The notes below the pieces were generated by a model. That model was not told where the DNA came from. It searched no databases and saw only the letters and a list, made by a program, of their open reading frames with translations. Positions 21,247-33,183 of a DNA stretch of 64,000 bases are shown here, in pieces. The stretch's first letter is position 1. Each line of letters opens with the position of its first letter. The translations under genes and the position numbers were made by a program. This stretch comes from Polaromonas sp. (GTDB lineage Bacteria; Pseudomonadota; Gammaproteobacteria; Burkholderiales; Burkholderiaceae_C), in NCBI GenBank assembly GCA_021737975.1, contig JAIPCZ010000007.1, positions 35,010 to 99,009 on the forward strand. The letters run 5' to 3'.

Positions 21247-22398
21247 TCAATGCATGGCTTGAACAACCCATTGCCCTGCCGCCTCAATCAGCTCGCGGTC
21301 GCAATGGAACTCATCAACTTCACTCTCATGTCCCGGCAGCACACACACCACGATCTCGCCGCGTGCGCGCAAGGCGGCAATGGCCGCATTGAGGCTGGAA
21401 TCGTCTCGCCAGGGGGCGCGAATCGCCGGCTGCAAGGCCCGTGGCGCCACCACGGCCACCAGGGCCTTCAGGTCGAGACTGAAGCCAGCCGCTGGCCGGT
21501 TGCGGCCAAATACCGCCCCCACCTCGTCGTAACGGCCACCGCGCACCAGGGCGTCGCTGGCACCGGGCGCGTACATGGCAAAACGAACGCCGGTGTAATA
21601 CGCGTAACCACGCAAGTCCGCGAGGTCAAAACTGAGCTTGGCCGTCGGCAGGTGCCGCGCCAGATAACGCAGGCTTTGCAGCGCTTCACCCACAGCGGGC
21701 AAGCTCGGCAGGCATTTTTCTGCCTCGGCCAGAACGCTCTCATCGCCATACAGTTGCACCAGCGCCAGCAAGCCCTGTCGCACCGGCTGCGGCAAATCAC
21801 GGGTAAGCGCAGCCAGCTCGGCACTGTCTTTGGCGGCCAGCGCCGCGTGCAAATCAGCCAGTCTTGCCGGGTTCATGGAAACACCGGAGAGCAGTGCCTT
21901 GACCAAACGGGCGTCCGCGAGGTCAATACCAGGCGCTTGCACCTTGGCAGCGCGGAGGCAGTCGAAGGCCAGTGTCAGGATTTCAATGTCGGCCTCGAGC
22001 CCCGCATGGCCGTAAATTTCCGCACCCAGCTGCAAAGGCTCGCGTGTCGCGTGGGGTGCTCCGGAGCGCGTATGCAGCACCGGGCCGCAGTAGCACAGGC
22101 GGGTGACGCCGGCGCGGTTGAGCAGGTGCGCGTCAATACGCGCGACCTGGGGTGTGCTGTCGGCGCGCAAACCCATCATGCGGCCGGAGAGCTGATCGAC
22201 GAGTTTGAAAGTCTGCAGATCGAGGGCCGACCCGGCGCCCGTCAACAGGGATTCGAGGTGTTCCAGCAAAGGCGGTATGACCAGTTCATAGCCGTAGCTG
22301 CGGGCGGTATCAAGCAAGTCGCGGCGAAGTTCTTCGATGTGGCGGGCCTCGGAAGGCAGGACATCGGCAATGTGATCCGGCAGAACCCAAGCGGACAT
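21247..22398 (-). CDS. hisZ: ATP phosphoribosyltransferase regulatory subunit
   Basis: [30 protein letters not shown]; HisRS-like without anticodon domain; adjacent to purA. Start refined to 22398. Confidence 0.93.
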   Translation of the reverse strand: MSAWVLPDHIADVLPSEARHIEELRRDLLDTARSYGYELVIPPLLEHLESLLTGAGSALDLQTFKLVDQLSGRMMGLRADSTPQVARIDAHLLNRAGVTRLCYCGPVLHTRSGAPHATREPLQLGAEIYGHAGLEADIEILTLAFDCLRAAKVQAPGIDLADARLVKALLSGVSMNPARLADLHAALAAKDSAELAALTRDLPQPVRQGLLALVQLYGDESVLAEAEKCLPSLPAVGEALQSLRYLARHLPTAKLSFDLADLRGYAYYTGVRFAMYAPGASDALVRGGRYDEVGAVFGRNRPAAGFSLDLKALVAVVAPRALQPAIRAPWRDDSSLNAAIAALRARGEIVVCVLPGHESEVDEFHCDRELIEAAGQWVVQAMH

Positions 22399-22455
22399 GT
22401 GATTTTTAGAGGCTGTTAAATACGCGATTTTACCGGGCAAAAGTCCGGTAATTGG

Positions 22456-22644
22456 TCAAGCCATCCACCAAATCAGCGCCACCCCCAGCAACAGGCTGCA
22501 CAGACCAAAGAATCGCAACTGCCCATCGCTGAGCTTGAGAATCTGGAGAAAGGTCTGGCGCCAGGTGGCCGGTGACATGAACGGCATGAAGCCCTCGATC
22601 ACCAGCACCAGCGCCATGGCCAGCCAAAAAGTGCTGCTGTCCAA
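22456..22644 (-). CDS. DUF2065 family small membrane protein
   Basis: 62 aa, two TM segments, FMPFMSPATWR; sits between hflC and hisZ. Confidence 0.88.
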   Translation of the reverse strand: MDSSTFWLAMALVLVIEGFMPFMSPATWRQTFLQILKLSDGQLRFFGLCSLLLGVALIWWMA

Positions 22645-22658
22645 GCCAGCCCCAGGCT

Positions 22659-23555
22659 TTACTTCTTGGGGCTCGCCGTCAGGCCACCGCGCATGGACTT
22701 GAAGAACTCGGAGCTAGAGGGATCGAGCACCATGACATCGTTCTTGTTGGCAAATGATGCTTTATAGGCATCAAGACTGCGGTAGAACTGGGCAAACTGG
22801 GGGTCGCGGCCAAACGCCTCGGCATACAGCCGTGCCGCCTCGGCATCACCCTCACCCTTGAACTTCTGGGCATCGCGGTAGGCATTGGAAACAGCCACCT
22901 CACGCTGGCGGTCGGCATCGGCGCGAATCTTTTCACCCTCGGCAAAACCGGTGGAACGCAGCTCGTTGGCGACACGCTTGCGCTCGGCTTCCATCCGTCG
23001 GTACACCGATTCGGTGATGGCATCCACATAGTCAACCCGGGTAATACGCACGTCGATGACGTCCACACCCCAGGGCTTGGCGCCCCGCACCTGGCTCAGG
23101 ACCTCGGACTTGACGTCCTGCATGACCTCCTCGCGCTTCGCCGACAGCAGTTCCTTCACGGTGCGTTTGTTGACTTCCTCCTGGAAGGCATTTCGCACCA
23201 CCCGGTTGAGCTGGCTGGCGCCGGCAGCCTCGGTGGTGCCCACGTTGCGGATGTACTCGGTTGGCTCGGAAATGCGCCAGCGCACATACCAGTCGATCAC
23301 CACCCGCTGCTTCTCGGCTGTCAGCACCGGCTCGTTGTCTGTGCTGTCGAGCGTGAGCAGGCGCTTGTCAATGTAAGAGACGTTTTGAAACGGTGGTGGC
23401 AACTTGAAGTTCAAGCCCGGCTCGGTGATCACTTCCTTGATCTGGCCCAAGGCCAGCACCACGCCAAACTGGCGCTGATCCACGACAAAGAGCATCGAGC
23501 TGAGAATAGCCAGCGCAAAAAGGACGCTTGAAAAAATAAATCCTACGCGGTTCAT
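22659..23555 (-). CDS. hflC: Protease modulator HflC
   Basis: SPFH domain; VVDQRQFGVVLALGQI; paired with hflK. Confidence 0.95.
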   Translation of the reverse strand: MNRVGFIFSSVLFALAILSSMLFVVDQRQFGVVLALGQIKEVITEPGLNFKLPPPFQNVSYIDKRLLTLDSTDNEPVLTAEKQRVVIDWYVRWRISEPTEYIRNVGTTEAAGASQLNRVVRNAFQEEVNKRTVKELLSAKREEVMQDVKSEVLSQVRGAKPWGVDVIDVRITRVDYVDAITESVYRRMEAERKRVANELRSTGFAEGEKIRADADRQREVAVSNAYRDAQKFKGEGDAEAARLYAEAFGRDPQFAQFYRSLDAYKASFANKNDVMVLDPSSSEFFKSMRGGLTASPKK

Positions 23556-23564
23556 GCCGGGCTC

Positions 23565-24980
23565 CTATCGGGTTTCACGGGTACGGTCACGTGCCGCGTC
23601 CCGGGCACGTGCATCCGAAATGGCAGCGGCTGCATTGGCCGGACTGGGCGTCGAAGACACAGGCAAGGCGGCGGTATCTTGCGCCACCTGGCCGGTCATT
23701 TGAATGAGTTTGTCCAGCGGCAAGTACAACAGGTTCGAGCCCTGCTTGGAGTCCACCATGATTTTTGTGACGCTGCTGTAGATTTGCTGCATGGCATCGA
23801 TGTACATGCGGTCGCGAGTGACCTGGGGCGCCTTCTGGTACTCGGCGAGCACCGACTTGAAACGCTGTGAATCACCCTGGGCCTGGGCCACGATGCGGGA
23901 CTTGTAGGCGTCCGCCTCTTCCTTCAGGCGGGATGCGGCGCCGACGGCACGGGGAATCACGTCATTGGCATAGGCCTGGGCCTCGTTCTTGGCGCGCTCG
24001 CGCTCCTGGCCCGCCTTGAGCACGTCGTCGAAAGCGGCTTGCACCTGCTCTGGCGGGCGCACACCCCCTTGCTGCAGGTTGATACCCACCACCTCGATGC
24101 CGACCTTGTAGCGGTCAAGAATGGTTTGCATCATGGCGCGCACGCGCGGGGCGATCTGATCACGCTCTTCTGACAGCGCGCTGTCCATCTTCATCTTGCC
24201 GACCACTTCGCGCACCGCGGTCTCGGCGGCCTGCACCACCGCATCGGCCGGGTTTTTGCTTTCAAACAAAAAGGCGCGCGCATCATTGAGCCGGTATTGC
24301 ACCGCGAATTTGATCTCGACAATGTTTTCATCCTCGGTCAGCATCGCCGACTCGCGCAGCCCGGTAGCCTTGATGACCACGTCGCGCCCGACATCGACGG
24401 AGCGGATCTGGGTCACAAAAATGAGCTCGTGGCGCTGGATCGGATAAGGCAGGCGCCAATTAAAACCGGCGCCCACGGTGGCGTTGTACTTGCCAAATTG
24501 CGTGATCACCGCCTGTTGACCCTCCTGCACAATAAAGAAGCCCGTACCCAGCCAGATCAATACCGCCACGCCCGCCACCAGACCCACGCCAAGGCCCGCG
24601 CTCTTCATGTCAGGCTGAAAGCCGCCGCCGCCACCGCCGCCGCCATTGCCGCCGCCGCCACGAATGGGCGTCGCACCGCGACCGCCGCCTTTCACGTTGC
24701 CAAACAAGCCCCCCAATTTGCGGTTGAAGTCGCGCCACAACTCGTCGAGATCAGGCGGTCCCTGGTTGGCACCCCGCCTGGGGCCGGAAGGCGCCTGATT
24801 GGGAGGTGGCGCGTCCGGCGCGGGCTCCGGGGGCTGCTGCGCACCCGGCTTGTCAGCTTCATCGGTCTTGTCGTCCGAGCGTCCCCAGCGGGGATCGTTC
24901 AGATTGAACATGCCCCGTAGTCGGGACGGCAATAAAGCCAGACTCAAAGTCGGTCGTTGAAATTTCATTGCTTCACTCAT
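23565..24980 (-). CDS. hflK: FtsH protease activity modulator HflK
   Basis: Gly-rich N-terminus, GTGFFIVQEGQQAVITQFGKY; translation may start at the internal MFNLNDPRWGR. Confidence 0.94.
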   Translation of the reverse strand: MSEAMKFQRPTLSLALLPSRLRGMFNLNDPRWGRSDDKTDEADKPGAQQPPEPAPDAPPPNQAPSGPRRGANQGPPDLDELWRDFNRKLGGLFGNVKGGGRGATPIRGGGGNGGGGGGGGFQPDMKSAGLGVGLVAGVAVLIWLGTGFFIVQEGQQAVITQFGKYNATVGAGFNWRLPYPIQRHELIFVTQIRSVDVGRDVVIKATGLRESAMLTEDENIVEIKFAVQYRLNDARAFLFESKNPADAVVQAAETAVREVVGKMKMDSALSEERDQIAPRVRAMMQTILDRYKVGIEVVGINLQQGGVRPPEQVQAAFDDVLKAGQERERAKNEAQAYANDVIPRAVGAASRLKEEADAYKSRIVAQAQGDSQRFKSVLAEYQKAPQVTRDRMYIDAMQQIYSSVTKIMVDSKQGSNLLYLPLDKLIQMTGQVAQDTAALPVSSTPSPANAAAAISDARARDAARDRTRETR

Positions 24981-24982
24981 GT

Positions 24983-26185
24983 TTATTTTGGCTCCATTGT
25001 GCCGAAGTCAGCGTCAGCCTCATGACTTGCATGGAAATCTGCCGGCAATGGCAGTGTCGCTTCGTGCGCCTGGATCTTGTCCACCAGCATCTGGCGCAAG
25101 ACAGGCACGCCGTCACCGGTCTGCGCGCTGAGAAAAATCCGGGGGCTTGGCACACCAGCCAGATCGTAAACATCCTGCACCGCGCGGGGGCGCTGCGCCG
25201 GCTCGACCTGATCGAGCTTGTTGAAAACCAGAATCTGCGGAATATCGCCGGCGCCAATTTCAGACAACACGCGCTGCACCTCGGCGATCTGCTCAAGATG
25301 ATTGGGGCTGGAGAAATCAACCACGTGCAAGAGCAGATCAGCGTCCACAGCTTCCTGCAAGGTGGCCTGGAACGCGCTGACCAGACCATGCGGCAAGTCA
25401 CGGATAAATCCCACGGTGTCGGACAAGGAAATGACGCGCCCGAGTTCTCCCAGGTACAGCTGCCGGGTGGTGGTATCTAGCGTGGCAAAAAGCTGGTCGG
25501 CGGCATACACACGCGCCTTGACCAGGGCGTTGAAAAGCGTGGACTTGCCCGCGTTGGTGTAACCCACCAGAGAGATGTTGAAGGCATCGCGGCGCTCGCG
25601 CTGGCGGCGCTGGGTTTGCCGCTGGCGCTTCACCTTGACGAGTCGCTCCTTGATGCGCTTGATGCTGTCCGCAATCATGCGCCGGTCCAACTCGATCTGC
25701 GATTCACCCGGCCCGCCGCGCATGCCGATACCGCCGCTTTGACGCTCCAGATGAGACCAGCGCCGCACCAGGCGTGTGCTCAGATACTGCAGTCGCGCCA
25801 GTTCAACCTGCAGCTTGCCCTCGTGGCTGCGCGCGCGCTGGCCGAATATCTGGAGAATCAAAAGGGTTCGGTCATTGACCGGGAGTTCCAGATGACGTTC
25901 AAGATTGCGTTGCTGGGCCGGGCTCAGGCTCTGGTCAAAGAGCACCTCCTGCACACCCAATTGGCTGGCGAGTTGCTTGATCTCGTCGGCCTTGCCACTG
26001 CCGATAAAGAGCGCGGCGTCGGGGGCTTTGCGCTTGCAGGTCACACGCGCAACCGGCGTCAGGCCGGCGGTCTGGGCTAGCAGACCGAGTTCTTCGAGTT
26101 CGGCATCAAAGAAGGGGAGACCGAAATCAACCCCCACCAGCAGGGTGGGGGTGATGCTGCGGTCAGGCGGCTGCAGGTTGTTCAC
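24983..26185 (-). CDS. hflX: Ribosome-associated GTPase HflX
   Basis: [46 protein letters not shown]. Confidence 0.96.
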   Translation of the reverse strand: MNNLQPPDRSITPTLLVGVDFGLPFFDAELEELGLLAQTAGLTPVARVTCKRKAPDAALFIGSGKADEIKQLASQLGVQEVLFDQSLSPAQQRNLERHLELPVNDRTLLILQIFGQRARSHEGKLQVELARLQYLSTRLVRRWSHLERQSGGIGMRGGPGESQIELDRRMIADSIKRIKERLVKVKRQRQTQRRQRERRDAFNISLVGYTNAGKSTLFNALVKARVYAADQLFATLDTTTRQLYLGELGRVISLSDTVGFIRDLPHGLVSAFQATLQEAVDADLLLHVVDFSSPNHLEQIAEVQRVLSEIGAGDIPQILVFNKLDQVEPAQRPRAVQDVYDLAGVPSPRIFLSAQTGDGVPVLRQMLVDKIQAHEATLPLPADFHASHEADADFGTMEPK

Positions 26186-26411
26186 CCTCTGCGGCTGAAA
26201 AGTTCACGGCCCGACCCGGCACGATGGTCGAGATGGCGTGTTTATAGACCATTTGTGTCACGGTATTGCGCAACAGGACGACATACTGATCGAACGACTC
26301 AATCTGACCCTGCAACTTGATGCCATTGACCAAATAAATTGACACAGGAATATGCTCCCGACGCAATGCGTTCAGAAATGGATCTTGCAAGAGTTGGCCT
26401 TTGTTATTCAC
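26163..26411 (-). CDS. hfq: RNA chaperone Hfq
   Basis: [48 protein letters not shown]. Probable GTG start at 26411. Confidence 0.97.
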   Translation of the reverse strand: MNNKGQLLQDPFLNALRREHIPVSIYLVNGIKLQGQIESFDQYVVLLRNTVTQMVYKHAISTIVPGRAVNFSAAEGEQPAAA

Positions 26412-26529
26412 GATATTCTCCGTGTTCGGAAATTTAAGAAGGGAGAACGATAACACAGTGCCATGGGTGATCCAGGTGGCGCAGGCCTAATTCCTCATGA
26501 AATCCGGAGGCACCCGAAAACAAGCGCAC

Positions 26530-27867
26530 TCAGGCGAGTTTGTCGGCAAACGGGTTGCTTGACGTCTTCATTTCGATGCGCAGCGGCGTGCCCACCAGAT
26601 CGAACTCCTTGCGAAAGCGTCCCTCGAGAAAACGCTTGTAGGCATCGGTCACGTGCTCCAGCGAATTGCCATGAATCACAATGACGGGCGGATTCATGCC
26701 GCCCTGGTGGGCATAACGCAACTTTGGCCGGTACATGCCGGCGCGCTGCGGGCTTTGAAACTGCACCGCTTCCAGCAGCAGCCGCGTCAGCACCGGGGTT
26801 GACATCTTGCAGTTGGCCGCCTTGTAGGCCTGCGCAATGGACGCCCACAAGGGCCCCAGTCCCTGCCGCTTTTGCGCCGAGATGAAGTGCAGGTTGGCAA
26901 ACTTCAAAAAAGGCAGGCGGGTTTCAATGGAGCGCTTGACCAGTTCGCGCTGGTAGTCGTCCACGGCGTCCCATTTGTTGACGGCCAGCACCACGGCGCG
27001 GCCATTTTCCAGGATATAGCCGGCAATATGGGCGTCCTGGTCGGTCACGCCCTGGGTCGCATCGATCAGCAACAGCACCACATGGGCCGATTCAATGGCC
27101 TGAAGGGTCTTGACCACCGAAAACTTCTCGATCGCCTCGAAGACCTTGCCGCGACGGCGCAGGCCAGCCGTGTCGATCAGTTCAAATTTCTGGCCGTTGC
27201 GCTCAAAGGGGACGGAGATCGCGTCGCGCGTGGTACCCGGCAAGTCAAAGGCCACCAGGCGCTCTTCTCCGAGCCAGACGTTGATCAGGGTGGACTTGCC
27301 CACATTGGGGCGCCCAGCCACGGCCAACTTGATGACACCGGGTTGCTCGGGTTCCTGGACCTCGTCCTCGGCCGGCTTCAAGGGCAGCAAGGCGAGGTCG
27401 AGCAACTCGCGGATGCCCTGGCCGTGGGCCGCCGAGACGGCAATCACTTCACCAAATCCCAGTTCATAGAACTCGACCAGTTGGCTGCCCGCAAGCATGC
27501 CTTCGGCCTTGTTGGCAACCATCACACAGGGCTTGCCAAGACGCCGCAGGTAGTTGGCGATGTCATGGTCCTGGGCCGAGACACCGGCGCGCGCATCGAC
27601 CACGAAAATCACCACATCCGCCTCGGCCACCGCCTGGCGGGTTTGTTTGGCCATCTCCTTGTAGATCCCGGCGCTGGCGTCCGGCTCGAAGCCACCGGTG
27701 TCGATCACAATGTATTCGTGCTTGCCCAGCTTGCCGTTGCCGTAATGGCGGTCGCGCGTCAAGCCCGCGTAATCCGCAACGATGGCATCGCGCGATTTGG
27801 TCAGGCGATTGAACAAGGTCGACTTGCCAACGTTGGGTCGGCCGACCAAGGCCAGAACAGGCTTCAT
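26530..27867 (-). CDS. der: Ribosome biogenesis GTPase Der (EngA)
   Basis: Two G domains: [16 protein letters not shown] and [18 protein letters not shown]-like C-terminus. Confidence 0.97.
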   Translation of the reverse strand: MKPVLALVGRPNVGKSTLFNRLTKSRDAIVADYAGLTRDRHYGNGKLGKHEYIVIDTGGFEPDASAGIYKEMAKQTRQAVAEADVVIFVVDARAGVSAQDHDIANYLRRLGKPCVMVANKAEGMLAGSQLVEFYELGFGEVIAVSAAHGQGIRELLDLALLPLKPAEDEVQEPEQPGVIKLAVAGRPNVGKSTLINVWLGEERLVAFDLPGTTRDAISVPFERNGQKFELIDTAGLRRRGKVFEAIEKFSVVKTLQAIESAHVVLLLIDATQGVTDQDAHIAGYILENGRAVVLAVNKWDAVDDYQRELVKRSIETRLPFLKFANLHFISAQKRQGLGPLWASIAQAYKAANCKMSTPVLTRLLLEAVQFQSPQRAGMYRPKLRYAHQGGMNPPVIVIHGNSLEHVTDAYKRFLEGRFRKEFDLVGTPLRIEMKTSSNPFADKLA

Positions 27868-27895
27868 TCAGTGATATCCGTGAGAAAAGTCAGTT

Positions 27896-29032
27896 TCATT
27901 CAGGCTGGAATCCGTAGACACCGCCATTACGCGTCACCACCACCAGGGTGCCCGCCGCCACCACCGGTGTGACCTCGATCGCCGAACCATCCGTCGACAA
28001 ACGGGTCAGGGGCGTGCCATCAATGCGCGACAAAAAGTGCACCAGGCCCGTGGCATCACCGATCACCACGGAGCGCCCCAGCACCAACGGCGAACTCAGG
28101 CCACGATAACGCAGGCGGTCCGATGTCCAGACAGGTTCTCCGGTGGCGCGCTGCCAGGCCAGGACCCGGCTGTCACCCTCGACGCCATAGACCTGCAGTT
28201 CATCACCCTGCAAACCCACGGCACCTGCCGCGGGCCGTTTCCAAACCAAGGTGCCACGAAGCGCGTCAACACAGCCCACGGCGGTCTGGAAAGCGCGAAC
28301 ACACAGCTCATTGCCCTGACGGCTGGACCCGGCCACCAGGTCCACCAGCCGCTCGATATCGTTGGTGCCCCGCGGCGCGGCCAAGGTCGCGTCCCACAGG
28401 GTGCTGCCGCTCAGGGGGTTCATGCCGAGCAGATGGCCTGACAGTCCCACGACCAAAGTATTGCCGACGGCGGTCAGGATGCCCGCCTGGCGCAACACCA
28501 GCGCCTCACCGGGACGTTGCTGCTGCCAGAGCTTGCGCCCGGTTTTGGCATCAAAGGCCGCCACACTGCGGTCGGCACCCAGCACAAAGACGCGCTCGCC
28601 AGCCACCAGTGGCGCCGTGAAGACCTGCGCGGTCAGGGCCGATCGCCAGAGCACCTGCTCGGCCTCAAGCACCACCAACTCATTGGCCCGTGTGACCACG
28701 GCGCTGAAGCGACCGTCACTGCCGACACCGGCCGCAATCGGCGCGCCGACCTGGGCACGCCATAACACGGCGCCGTTGCGCGCATCGAGCGACAGCACGG
28801 TGCCATCGGCACCCGCAAGCGCCACGGTTTGACCCGTCACTTTGGCCTGCAAAGGAAAATCCACCGGGGCAATTTTGCTCGTCCAGGCGGCGCGCACGCC
28901 CAGCAAGGCCGGGTTGGCGCCCAAATCTGCGGGTTTCAGCGAATCAGATCCACTGGCACAAGCCGACAAGGCTGCCACCAGAACCAGGCCCAGGAATCGG
29001 CGCAGGGTCGCCTCGGAACAAATATTTGCCAT
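27896..29032 (-). CDS. bamB: Outer membrane assembly lipoprotein BamB
   Basis: Lipobox LSACASG, PQQ-like repeats; der-bamB-yfgM-hisS order. Confidence 0.94.
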   Translation of the reverse strand: MANICSEATLRRFLGLVLVAALSACASGSDSLKPADLGANPALLGVRAAWTSKIAPVDFPLQAKVTGQTVALAGADGTVLSLDARNGAVLWRAQVGAPIAAGVGSDGRFSAVVTRANELVVLEAEQVLWRSALTAQVFTAPLVAGERVFVLGADRSVAAFDAKTGRKLWQQQRPGEALVLRQAGILTAVGNTLVVGLSGHLLGMNPLSGSTLWDATLAAPRGTNDIERLVDLVAGSSRQGNELCVRAFQTAVGCVDALRGTLVWKRPAAGAVGLQGDELQVYGVEGDSRVLAWQRATGEPVWTSDRLRYRGLSSPLVLGRSVVIGDATGLVHFLSRIDGTPLTRLSTDGSAIEVTPVVAAGTLVVVTRNGGVYGFQPE

Positions 29033-29037
29033 GATTT

Positions 29038-29715
29038 TTACTTCCCGGCCGCGGTGGCCACTTGATCTTGGGGTCCGGCATCCACACCCAGGGCATTCAG
29101 CTTGACTTCCACCAGACGACGGTACTCGGTGCGCGGATCAAACAGGCGGTAGGCCTTTTCATACTCGGCGACGGCCTTGGCCTTGTCACCCTGCAACATG
29201 AAGACATCGCCCTTGCGATCTGCCACCAACGCTTCAAAACTGCCCGGATAGGTCATGTTCAGCAACTTCAAAGCCTCGTCGAAATTCTTCGACTCCATCG
29301 AGATGGCGGCCAGGCGCAAGCGCGCCAGGGCCTGGTAGCCGGGGTCATAAGACTGCTCAGCCACCCAGGCCAGCGCGGATTTGGCCGCATCGGGCTTGCC
29401 CAGACTCACGTATTGCCTGGCCACCAGCAAGCCCGCCTGCTGCGCATAGGTCGTGGCGGAAAACTTGTCCTTCATGTCGCTGAAGACACGGTCCATACGT
29501 GTGGCGTCCGCCGCCAGCACGGCGCGATCCACCTCGTCATACAGCGCCGCGGCCTGCTGGGCCTGGCTGCGCTGCCAATAATGGTAAAAATTCCAGCTGG
29601 CAAAGGCGCCCATCACGACGATCAGCGCCCAGGTGATGGCATTGCCGTACTGTTTCCAGAAATGCTTGATCTGGTCAAGCTGTTCTTGTTCTTCAAGGTC
29701 TAATTGATTGGCCAT
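29038..29715 (-). CDS. yfgM: YfgM-family tetratricopeptide membrane protein
   Basis: MANQLDLEEQEQLDQIKHFWKQYGNAITW plus TPRs. Start refined to 29715. Confidence 0.9.
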   Translation of the reverse strand: MANQLDLEEQEQLDQIKHFWKQYGNAITWALIVVMGAFASWNFYHYWQRSQAQQAAALYDEVDRAVLAADATRMDRVFSDMKDKFSATTYAQQAGLLVARQYVSLGKPDAAKSALAWVAEQSYDPGYQALARLRLAAISMESKNFDEALKLLNMTYPGSFEALVADRKGDVFMLQGDKAKAVAEYEKAYRLFDPRTEYRRLVEVKLNALGVDAGPQDQVATAAGK

Positions 29716-29728
29716 AGCGGGTATTTCG

Positions 29729-31039
29729 TTAAGCGGCTGATTGTAGGGTGGCGGCCCAGGTCGCCACGTCGGCCAGTGAATGCAATTGCTGCGCGGCACC
29801 GGCATCGCGCAGGGGTTTCACCGTCACCTGGTGGGCCATGATTTCTTCCTGGCCAAAAATCAGGGCAAAACGCGCGCCACTGGCATCGGCCCGTTTGAAT
29901 TGACTCTTCATGCTGCCCATGGCATCGCCCGTGCTGGTGTGCATCTGCACGCTGACGCCGGCGGCGCGCAAACTCTGCAGCGTTGCCAACACCAAGGGCA
30001 AGTCCTGGCGATCGGTCACGATGGCGTAGGCGTCCAGACGCGGACCCACATCGGGCAGGCCGGCCTCCCTGGCCAGTGCCAGAACCCGGTCGACACCCAG
30101 CGCCCAACCGACGGCGGGTGCGGGCTTGCCGCCCAGTTGCTCGAACAAATAATCGTAGCGCCCGCCCGCACAGACCGTGCCCTGCGAGCCCAGGCGATCG
30201 GTGGTGAACTCAAAAACCGTCAGGTTGTAATAATCCATGCCACGCACCAGGCGCGGGTTCACCGTGTAGGCCACCCCGTTGGCCTGCAAAATGCTTGTCA
30301 GTGTCTTGAAGTGCGCCAGCGATTCCACGCCCAAAAAATCTAGCAGCCGGGGCGCCGCCTCGACCAGGGGCTGCATGGCAGGGTTCTTGGTGTCCAGGAT
30401 GCGCAGCGGGTTGCTCTGCAAACGCCGCCTGGCATCCTCGTCGAGCAGTTCCGCGTGTTGCTCAAGATGCGCGATCAAGGCCTTGCGGTGCTCCAGCCGC
30501 TCATGCGCCTGACCCAGGCTGTTGAGCTCCAGACGCACATCGTCAAGACCGATCTCCTGCCACAGGGCATGGGCCATCAAAATAAGCTCTGCATCGACCT
30601 CGGGCCCGGCAAAACCCAGCGCCTCCGCGCCGATCTGGTCGAATTGCCGGTAGCGGCCCTTCTGCGGGCGCTCATGGCGAAACATCGGACCCACGTAATA
30701 CAGCCGTTTGCCACCGTCGTACAACAGGTTGTGCTCCAGCGCCGCGCGCACCACGCCCGCCGTGCATTCCGGGCGCAGGGTCAGCGGGTCGCCATTGAGC
30801 CGGTCCTCGAAACAATACATCTCCTTCTCGACAATGTCCGTCACCTCACCCAGGCCACGAACGAACAAGGGGGTGCGCTCGACGATCGGGGTGCGGATAT
30901 TGCGGTAGGCATAACGCGCCATCAGGGCGCGCACTTTGGCCTCAAGCCACTCGACGGCCGCCGACTCTGGCGGCAAGACATCGTTCATGCCTTTGACAGC
31001 AGTCAGTTTTTCTATTTTCTGTGTTGTGGGTTCGGTCAT
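29729..31039 (-). CDS. hisS: Histidyl-tRNA synthetase
   Basis: [46 protein letters not shown]. Confidence 0.97.
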   Translation of the reverse strand: MTEPTTQKIEKLTAVKGMNDVLPPESAAVEWLEAKVRALMARYAYRNIRTPIVERTPLFVRGLGEVTDIVEKEMYCFEDRLNGDPLTLRPECTAGVVRAALEHNLLYDGGKRLYYVGPMFRHERPQKGRYRQFDQIGAEALGFAGPEVDAELILMAHALWQEIGLDDVRLELNSLGQAHERLEHRKALIAHLEQHAELLDEDARRRLQSNPLRILDTKNPAMQPLVEAAPRLLDFLGVESLAHFKTLTSILQANGVAYTVNPRLVRGMDYYNLTVFEFTTDRLGSQGTVCAGGRYDYLFEQLGGKPAPAVGWALGVDRVLALAREAGLPDVGPRLDAYAIVTDRQDLPLVLATLQSLRAAGVSVQMHTSTGDAMGSMKSQFKRADASGARFALIFGQEEIMAHQVTVKPLRDAGAAQQLHSLADVATWAATLQSAA

Positions 31040-31050
31040 GGCAAATCAAA

Positions 31051-32322
31051 TCAAGGCGTGGCGGCCAGGGACGCGCCGTAACGCTTTTCAACATAGTTCT
31101 CAACAATGGCCTGGAACTCCTGGGCGATTGACTCGCCCCGCAAGGTCATTCGTTTTTCGCCATCGATGAAGACCGGCGCGGCGGGCGCCTCGCCGGTGCC
31201 TGGCAGGCTGATGCCGATGTCGGCCTGCTTGCTTTCGCCGGGACCGTTCACGATGCAACCCATCACGGCCACCTTCATCTTTTCAACGCCGGGGTATTTG
31301 GTGCGCCAGACCGGCATCTGGGCGCGCAGAAAACTTTCAATTTGCTGCGTCAACTCCTGAAACGTGGTGCTGGTGGTGCGCCCGCATCCAGGGCACGCGG
31401 TGACGCTGGGCACAAAAGAGCGCAGTTCCAGGGACTGCAGGATCTCGGCGGCAATCACGACCTCCTGGGTGCGTGACTCGCCCGGCTGCGGGGTCAGGGA
31501 GACGCGTATGGTGTCGCCAATGCCCTCTTGCAACAAAATGGACAGGGCAGCGGCTGACGCGACGGCGCCTTTGGTTCCCATGCCGGCTTCTGTGAGACCG
31601 AGGTGCAGGGCGTAATTGCTGCGCTTGGCCAATTCCCGATACACAGAGACCAGGTCCTGCACGCCGCTGACCTTGCAGGACAAGATGATCTGGTCCGGGT
31701 TCATGCCCAGGTCGACCGCCTGTTGCGCCGATTCGAGCGCCGACGTGATCAGGGCTTCGTACATCACCGGCTTGGCGCCCCAGGGCGGGTTGCGACGGCT
31801 GTTTTGGTCCATCAGATCGGCAAGCAGTTCCTGGTCCAGGCTGCCCCAGTTGACCCCGATGCGAACCGCCTTGTTCCAGCGGATGGCCGCTTCGATCATC
31901 GCGCCGAACTGGCGGTCATGCTTGTCGCCCTTGCCCACGTTGCCCGGATTGATGCGGTACTTGGACAGAGCCTGGGCGCACGCCGGGTAATCGGTCAGCA
32001 GGCGGTGCCCGTTGTAATGGAAGTCACCGATCAGCGGCACGTCGATGCCCATCCGGTCAAGTTGTTCCCGGATGGGCGCGACGGCCTGGGCCGCCTCCGG
32101 GGTGTTGACCGTCAGCCGGACCATTTCAGAGCCCGCCAAGGCAAGTTCCTTGACCTGGATGGCCGTGCCAATCACGTCTACCGTGTCGGTGTTGGTCATG
32201 GACTGAATCCGAACCGGGGCATCGCCACCGACGGTCACACAGCGATCACCCCAGACAATCTTGGCCTGACGCGAGCGGCGCTGCGCCGCGCCAGCCATGG
32301 CGATGGGCAGGTTTTCTTGCAT
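31051..32322 (-). CDS. ispG: 4-hydroxy-3-methylbut-2-en-1-yl diphosphate synthase
   Basis: [45 protein letters not shown]. Confidence 0.96.
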   Translation of the reverse strand: MQENLPIAMAGAAQRRSRQAKIVWGDRCVTVGGDAPVRIQSMTNTDTVDVIGTAIQVKELALAGSEMVRLTVNTPEAAQAVAPIREQLDRMGIDVPLIGDFHYNGHRLLTDYPACAQALSKYRINPGNVGKGDKHDRQFGAMIEAAIRWNKAVRIGVNWGSLDQELLADLMDQNSRRNPPWGAKPVMYEALITSALESAQQAVDLGMNPDQIILSCKVSGVQDLVSVYRELAKRSNYALHLGLTEAGMGTKGAVASAAALSILLQEGIGDTIRVSLTPQPGESRTQEVVIAAEILQSLELRSFVPSVTACPGCGRTTSTTFQELTQQIESFLRAQMPVWRTKYPGVEKMKVAVMGCIVNGPGESKQADIGISLPGTGEAPAAPVFIDGEKRMTLRGESIAQEFQAIVENYVEKRYGASLAATP

Positions 32323-33173
32323 TACTTCACCTCAAATCGAGCCACATTGGCCTTGGTCATGGCGGTCACATCCAGACGCTGTCCGCGCACGCTGACCGCC
32401 ACGTCATCCGCGCGACCCAGGACCACCGACAAGGGCAGTGGACCCTGTGATCGCACCTGCTCACCGGCGCCCAGAATTTTCCGCAACTGCAATACCCCTT
32501 GGGCATCGGTGATCTCTACCCAGGACGCGCCATGGGATTCCAGCATCAGGATGGCCGCGTCCCCGCTCGACGCACCCACCGGGGCTGCCGGGCTCGTCTG
32601 GGCGACGGCGGAAGGGGCCTGGGAGCCGGGCAAATCGCTTGGCGGCGGTGCAGGTGCGGCGGCCGGCTCGGCTGCAGGCAGGGCTCGTGGCGCCTCGGTC
32701 GCGTTGACGAGTGGCACGCTGGCAGCCGCGGGGTCCGACTGTTCGCTCTCGGGCAACAAGACAAGCAGCAGGATCCCAAGCAGCAGCAAGATCACGGCCA
32801 GGCCCATCGGACTGGTCAGGCGACTTTTGAATTGCTGCCCGGAAACGGCCCCACCTGTTTTGAACGGAGTATTGAGACCGGAATCATCGGCCTTGAACCG
32901 CGGAATGCCGGTATGCGGCAACGCTGCCAGCACCGCTGTCGGGTCGGTCTTCAGCACCCGACAGACACTTGCCGCCAGGGCCCGCGTGAAGACCGAGTCG
33001 CCCAGGGCTTCATGGCGATCCGATTCAAGCGCCTCGAGTTTGCGCACGGGCACCTTGAGCATCACGGCCAACGCGGCGATGTGGAGCCCCTGGGCCTCAC
33101 GCGCCTTTCTTAATAGAACGCCGGCCGTGACGGGTTTGACAGCCGCATCATCGGCCTGCTGAACTGGATCCAT
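32322..33173 (-). CDS. rodZ: RodZ-like protein (Cro/CI HTH, TM, C-terminal DUF4115-like domain)
   Basis: [33 protein letters not shown]; upstream of ispG. Confidence 0.88.
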   Translation of the reverse strand: MDPVQQADDAAVKPVTAGVLLRKAREAQGLHIAALAVMLKVPVRKLEALESDRHEALGDSVFTRALAASVCRVLKTDPTAVLAALPHTGIPRFKADDSGLNTPFKTGGAVSGQQFKSRLTSPMGLAVILLLLGILLLVLLPESEQSDPAAASVPLVNATEAPRALPAAEPAAAPAPPPSDLPGSQAPSAVAQTSPAAPVGASSGDAAILMLESHGASWVEITDAQGVLQLRKILGAGEQVRSQGPLPLSVVLGRADDVAVSVRGQRLDVTAMTKANVARFEVK

Positions 33174-33183
33174 GGGTCAATTC

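Noticed and set aside
24600-24700. GCC/GCCGCC trinucleotide run
   Set aside because: Encodes the poly-glycine N-terminal linker common in HflK; not an independent element.
31603-33162. 519-aa plus-strand ORF opposite ispG/rodZ
   Set aside because: Antisense to two well-supported genes; no domain-like segments.
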